Below are positions 60,548 to 64,000 of a DNA stretch of 64,000 nucleotides, piece after piece. Origin of the DNA: Streptomyces sp. SirexAA-E (lineage in GTDB: Bacteria > Actinomycetota > Actinomycetes > Streptomycetales > Streptomycetaceae). The translations under genes were made by a program, and so were the position numbers. The stretch spans positions 3,038,001 through 3,102,000 of the forward strand of contig NC_015953.1 of NCBI RefSeq assembly GCF_000177195.2, given 5' to 3'. Positions within the stretch are counted from its first letter, which is position 1. Every line of letters begins with the position of its first letter. The notes beneath the pieces are model-generated. The model had not been told where the DNA came from, did no database searches, and saw only the letters and a list, made by a program, of their open reading frames with translations.

Positions 60548-62290
60548 TCAGCCGCCCAGCAGCGTCCGCACCCGGTCCGCCCCCACCGCGAGCAGCAGCG
60601 TGGGCAGCCGCGGGCCGGTGTCCCGGCTGACCAGCAGCCGGTACAGCAGCGCGAAGAAGGACCGCTGGGCCACCTTGAGCTCCGGCGTGGGCCTGGCGTC
60701 CGGCTCCAGGCCCTCCAGCACCTTCGGCACGCCGTAGACGAGCGTGGTCAGCCCGTCCAGCGACCAGTGCGTCTCCAGCCCGTCCAGCAGCAGCCGCAGC
60801 GACTCGCGGCCCTTGTCGTCCAGGGATCCGAGCAGTTCCTTGTCCGGCTCCTGGCGCACGACGGTGCGGGCCTCGGCCGGGACCTGGGTGCTGATCCAGC
60901 TCTCCGCCCGGTCCAGCCGGGGACGCGCCTCGTCGAGCGAGGTCAGCGGGTTCTCCGGGTCCAGCTCGCTGAGGATGCGCAGCGTCTGGTCCTCGGCACC
61001 GGCCGTGATGTCCGCGACCGAGGCGAGCGTGCGGTACGGCAGCGGGCGCGGGGTGCTGGGCAGCTCCCCGGCGGCCGTGCCGATCGCACGGGCGTAGGCG
61101 GCGGCGTCCGCGGGCAGCACCGTGCCGTCGGCGACCTTGCGGGCGAGCGAGTCCCACTCGTCGTAGAGCCGCTGGATCTCCTGGTCGAACGCGATCTTGA
61201 ACGACTGGTTGGGCTTGCGGCGCGCGTACAGCCAGCGCAGCAGCGGCGCCTCCATAATCTTCAGCGCGTCGGCCGGGGTCGGCACGCCGCCCTTGCTGGA
61301 GGACATCTTGGCCATGCCGGAGATCCCGACGAACGCGTACATCGGGCCGATCGGCTGGACCCCGTCGAAGACCTCGCGGACGATCTGCCCGCCGACGACG
61401 AACGAGGAGCCGGGCGAGGAGTGGTCCACACCGCTGGGCTCGAAGATCACGCCCTCGTAGGCCCAGCGCATCGGCCAGTCGACCTTCCAGACCAGCTTGC
61501 CGCGGTTGAACTCGCTCAGCCGGACCGTCTCGGCGAAGCCGCAGGCCGAACAGGTGTAGTTCAGCTCGGTGGAGTCGTCGTCGTAGGAGGTGACGACGGT
61601 GAGGTCCTTCTCGCAGTTGCCGCAGTACGGCTTGTACGGGAAGTAGCCGGCCGCGTTCGAGCTGCCGTCGTCCTCGCTCGCCGCGCCGGAGCCCTCGGCG
61701 GCCTCCAGCTCGGCCTCGTCCACCTTCTTCTGCTGCGGCTTCTTCCCGCCCGCCGCGCCGTCCTTCTTGGTGCGGTAGCGGTCCAGGACGGCGTCGATGT
61801 CGGCGCGGTGCCTCATGGCGTGCAGGATCTGCTCGCGGTAGGTGCCCGCGAGGTACTGCTGGGTCTGGCTGATGCCGTCGTACTCGACGCCGAGCTCGTC
61901 CAGGGCCCGGGTCATGGCGGCCTTGAAGTGCTCGGCCCAGTTCGGGTACGCGGAGCCGGCCGGGGCGGGCACCGAGGTCAGCGGCTTGCCGATGTGCTCC
62001 TGCCAGGAGTCGTCGACGCCCTCGACCCCGTTCGGCACCTTGCGGTAGCGGTCGTAGTCGTCCCACGAGATCAGGTGGCGCACGGTGTACCCGCGGCGGC
62101 GGATCTCGTCGGCGACCAGGTGCGGGGTCATGACCTCGCGGAGGTTGCCGAGGTGGATCGGGCCCGACGGGGAGAGGCCGGAGGCGACGACGACCGGTTT
62201 GCCAGGCGCACGTCGCTCCGATTCGGCGATGACATCGTCCGCGAAGCGGGAGACCCAGTCGGTCTCGGTGCTGCTCTGACTCGAAGCCAC
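60548..62290 (-). CDS. lysS: Lysyl-tRNA synthetase, class I
   Basis: This 580-aa class I (Rossmann-type) LysRS charges tRNA-Lys. It has the HIGH-type motif PSGPIHLGN (about residues 41-49) and the KMSKS-type MAKMSSSKG (about 316-324). A zinc ribbon with CGNCEKDL and CSACGFAE is present. Translation is placed at GTG 62290 (AAGGA upstream), with GTG 62299 the alternative. Most bacteria use class II LysRS; class I forms occur in archaea and several actinomycetes. It is divergent from argS. Confidence 0.95.
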   Translation of the reverse strand: MASSQSSTETDWVSRFADDVIAESERRAPGKPVVVASGLSPSGPIHLGNLREVMTPHLVADEIRRRGYTVRHLISWDDYDRYRKVPNGVEGVDDSWQEHIGKPLTSVPAPAGSAYPNWAEHFKAAMTRALDELGVEYDGISQTQQYLAGTYREQILHAMRHRADIDAVLDRYRTKKDGAAGGKKPQQKKVDEAELEAAEGSGAASEDDGSSNAAGYFPYKPYCGNCEKDLTVVTSYDDDSTELNYTCSACGFAETVRLSEFNRGKLVWKVDWPMRWAYEGVIFEPSGVDHSSPGSSFVVGGQIVREVFDGVQPIGPMYAFVGISGMAKMSSSKGGVPTPADALKIMEAPLLRWLYARRKPNQSFKIAFDQEIQRLYDEWDSLARKVADGTVLPADAAAYARAIGTAAGELPSTPRPLPYRTLASVADITAGAEDQTLRILSELDPENPLTSLDEARPRLDRAESWISTQVPAEARTVVRQEPDKELLGSLDDKGRESLRLLLDGLETHWSLDGLTTLVYGVPKVLEGLEPDARPTPELKVAQRSFFALLYRLLVSRDTGPRLPTLLLAVGADRVRTLLGG

Positions 62291-62450
62291 GGTCGGCACG
62301 TCCTTCTCTCGTGTAGGACTCAATCGGGGGACCCCGCTCTCAGGGGGTGCCTCCATTCTCCCAGGTGCCACCCGTAGCGCGAAAACGGCTTTACACCCCG
62401 TGGGATACTGGGACGGATCCCTTGTCCTCTACCGAAACGGCAGCCGGCTC

Positions 62451-64000
62451 ATGGCCTCGGTCCCTTCCCTCGCTTCCACGCTCCAGCAGCAGCTGGCGGA
62501 CGCCCTGACGGCAGCACTGCCCGAGGCCGGCACCGCGGACCCGCTGCTGCGCCGAAGCGACCGGGCCGACTTCCAGGCCAACGGCATCCTCGCGCTCGCC
62601 AAGAAGCTCAAGGGCAACCCGCGTGAGCTGGCCGCGAAGGTCACGGACACCCTCCCGTCGGGTGAGCTGATCAAGGACATCGAGGTCTCCGGCCCCGGCT
62701 TCCTCAACATCACGCTCACCGACCGGGCGATCACCGAGACGCTCGCCGCGCGCGCCGCCGACGGCGACCGGCTCGGCGTCCCGGTGAAGGCCGACGCGGG
62801 CACCACCGTGATCGACTACGCCCAGCCCAACGTGGCCAAGGAGATGCACGTCGGCCACCTGCGGTCCGCGGTCATCGGCGACGCGATGGTCCAGATCCTG
62901 GAGTTCACCGGCGAGACCGTCGTCCGGCGCCACCACATCGGCGACTGGGGCACCCAGTTCGGCATGCTCATCCAGTACCTCTTCGAGCACCCGGGCGAGC
63001 TGGGCCACGAGGGCGGCGAGGCGGACGGCGAGGCGGCGATGTCCTCCCTGAACCGCGTCTACAAGGCGTCCCGGGTCCTCTTCGACTCCGACGAGGAGTT
63101 CAAGGCGCGCTCCCGGGACCGGGTGGTGGCGCTCCAGGCCGGCGACCCGGAGACGCTGGCGCTCTGGCAGGGCTTCGTCGACGAGTCGAAGATCTACTTC
63201 TACTCGGTCTTCGACAAGCTCGACATGGAGATCCGCGACGCCGACATCGTCGGCGAGTCGGGCTACAACGACATGCTCGAGGAGACCTGCCGGATCCTGG
63301 AGGAGACGGGCGTCGCCGTCCGCTCCGAGGGCGCGCTGTGCGTCTTCTTCGACGACGTGAAGGGCCCGGACGGCAACCCGGTCCCGCTGATCGTCAAGAA
63401 GACGAACGGCGGCTACGGCTACGCGGCGACCGACCTCTCCGCGATCCGCGACCGCGTGCAGGGCCTCAAGGCCGACACCCTGCTCTACGTCGTGGACGCC
63501 CGGCAGTCCCTGCACTTCAAGATGGTCTTCGAGACGGCCCGCCGCGCCGGCTGGCTGAACGAGGACGTCACGGCGCACCAGCTGGCCTTCGGCACGGTCC
63601 TGGGCAAGGACGGCAAGCCGTTCAAGACCCGTGAGGGCACCACCGTCCGGCTGGAGGACCTGCTGGACGAGGCCGTCGAGCGGGCCACCGCGGTGGTCCG
63701 GGAGAAGGCCGAGAAGGTGGGCCTGTCCGAGGAGGAGATCGTCGAGAACGGCCGGTACGTCGGCGTGGGCGCCGTGAAGTACGCGGACCTGTCGACCTCC
63801 GCGGTGCGGGACTACAAGTTCGACCTGGACCAGATGGTGTCGCTCAACGGCGACACCTCGGTGTACCTCCAGTACGCCTACGCCCGGATCCGCTCCATCC
63901 TGCGCAAGGCGGGGGACGCGAATCCCGCCGCGCACCCGGAGCTGGAGCTGGCCCCGGCCGAGCGCGCGCTCGGCCTCCACCTGGACCAGTTCGGCGCGGT
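62451..64000 (+). CDS. argS: Arginyl-tRNA synthetase ArgS (3' end beyond the window)
   Basis: This charges tRNA-Arg. At least 516 residues are in the window, and the frame is still open at its right edge. An Add-1 domain (about residues 1-105) precedes the catalytic core. The core has [23 protein letters not shown] (HIGH motif as HVGH, about 124-146), [11 protein letters not shown] and the late [18 protein letters not shown] segment. Then follow anticodon-binding helices ([15 protein letters not shown]). No strong Shine-Dalgarno precedes the ATG. The stop and last part of the anticodon-binding domain are missing only because the window ends. Confidence 0.95.
   Translation, partial: MASVPSLASTLQQQLADALTAALPEAGTADPLLRRSDRADFQANGILALAKKLKGNPRELAAKVTDTLPSGELIKDIEVSGPGFLNITLTDRAITETLAARAADGDRLGVPVKADAGTTVIDYAQPNVAKEMHVGHLRSAVIGDAMVQILEFTGETVVRRHHIGDWGTQFGMLIQYLFEHPGELGHEGGEADGEAAMSSLNRVYKASRVLFDSDEEFKARSRDRVVALQAGDPETLALWQGFVDESKIYFYSVFDKLDMEIRDADIVGESGYNDMLEETCRILEETGVAVRSEGALCVFFDDVKGPDGNPVPLIVKKTNGGYGYAATDLSAIRDRVQGLKADTLLYVVDARQSLHFKMVFETARRAGWLNEDVTAHQLAFGTVLGKDGKPFKTREGTTVRLEDLLDEAVERATAVVREKAEKVGLSEEEIVENGRYVGVGAVKYADLSTSAVRDYKFDLDQMVSLNGDTSVYLQYAYARIRSILRKAGDANPAAHPELELAPAERALGLHLDQFGA

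Noticed and set aside
62291..62450. Possible T-box or attenuator between lysS and argS
   Set aside because: I see only a weak GC hairpin near 62325-62352 and no conserved T-box sequence or specifier loop.

Overview
The window is actinobacterial, almost certainly a Streptomyces chromosome. The G+C content is very high and third codon positions are strongly GC-biased. GTG starts and 4-base ATGA/GTGA gene overlaps are common. It also carries hallmark gene sets: a conservon (cvnABCD plus P450s), the futalosine menaquinone route, class I lysS divergent from argS, F420-type oxidoreductase and DUF3558 lipoproteins. I found no rRNA, tRNA, CRISPR array, insertion sequence or prophage. It reads as mostly core chromosome with a few accessory patches.

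Layout. 1-6.2 kb: a lipoprotein, then a MacAB-like tripartite export operon (adaptor, ATPase, permease). These face a second, paralogous lipoprotein coupled to a secreted I36-type protein. 6.8-12 kb: L,D-transpeptidase, membrane protein, penicillin-binding transpeptidase, LLM oxidoreductase. 12.2-13.1 kb: a coupled two-gene hypothetical module. 13.2-19.5 kb: a fatty acid block (acyl-CoA ligase, FadA2-like thiolase, divergent FabG4-like reductase and MaoC-like dehydratase, TetR) with a conspicuous operator in the divergent promoter. 19.5-22.7 kb: a decayed lipase relic, then a DAACS-family symporter preceded by a cysteine-rich leader peptide. 22.8-28.5 kb: menaquinone genes mqnE, ubiX, mqnP, mqnL interleaved with an Lrp regulator, a 43-aa protein and a rhomboid protease. 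28.6-31.7 kb: MarR regulator divergent from DJ-1/PfpI and aldehyde dehydrogenase. 31.7-39.5 kb: the system II cytochrome c maturation operon (resA-ccdA-resB-ccsB), a deacetylase-like lipoprotein, and hemL with a phosphatase. 39.6-44.9 kb: a partner-switching module (three STAS proteins, a HATPase kinase, a PAS-GAF-PP2C phosphatase) with a cobalamin-binding putative light sensor inside it. 45-51.5 kb: a conservon extended by two P450s and an enoyl-CoA hydratase. 52.5-64 kb: mycothiol-type enzyme family protein, AraC, Mut7-C RNase, SDR, RtcB, two DUF3558 lipoproteins, DUF2637 protein, lysS, and argS running off the right edge.

How the genes fit together. Menaquinone synthesis (mqn genes), cytochrome c maturation and haem synthesis (hemL) supply parts of the respiratory chain, and they lie within about 16 kb. 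The 40-51 kb stretch is a dense signalling region, with a partner-switching module next to a G-protein-like conservon. The strongest unusual signals are four. One is the B12 photosensor-like protein translationally coupled to a PP2C phosphatase and a STAS protein. The second is the Cys-rich, apparently leaderless upstream ORF before the symporter, suggesting cysteine-controlled cystine uptake. The third is the three-half-site operator of the fatty acid block. The fourth is the tandem-domain CvnB.
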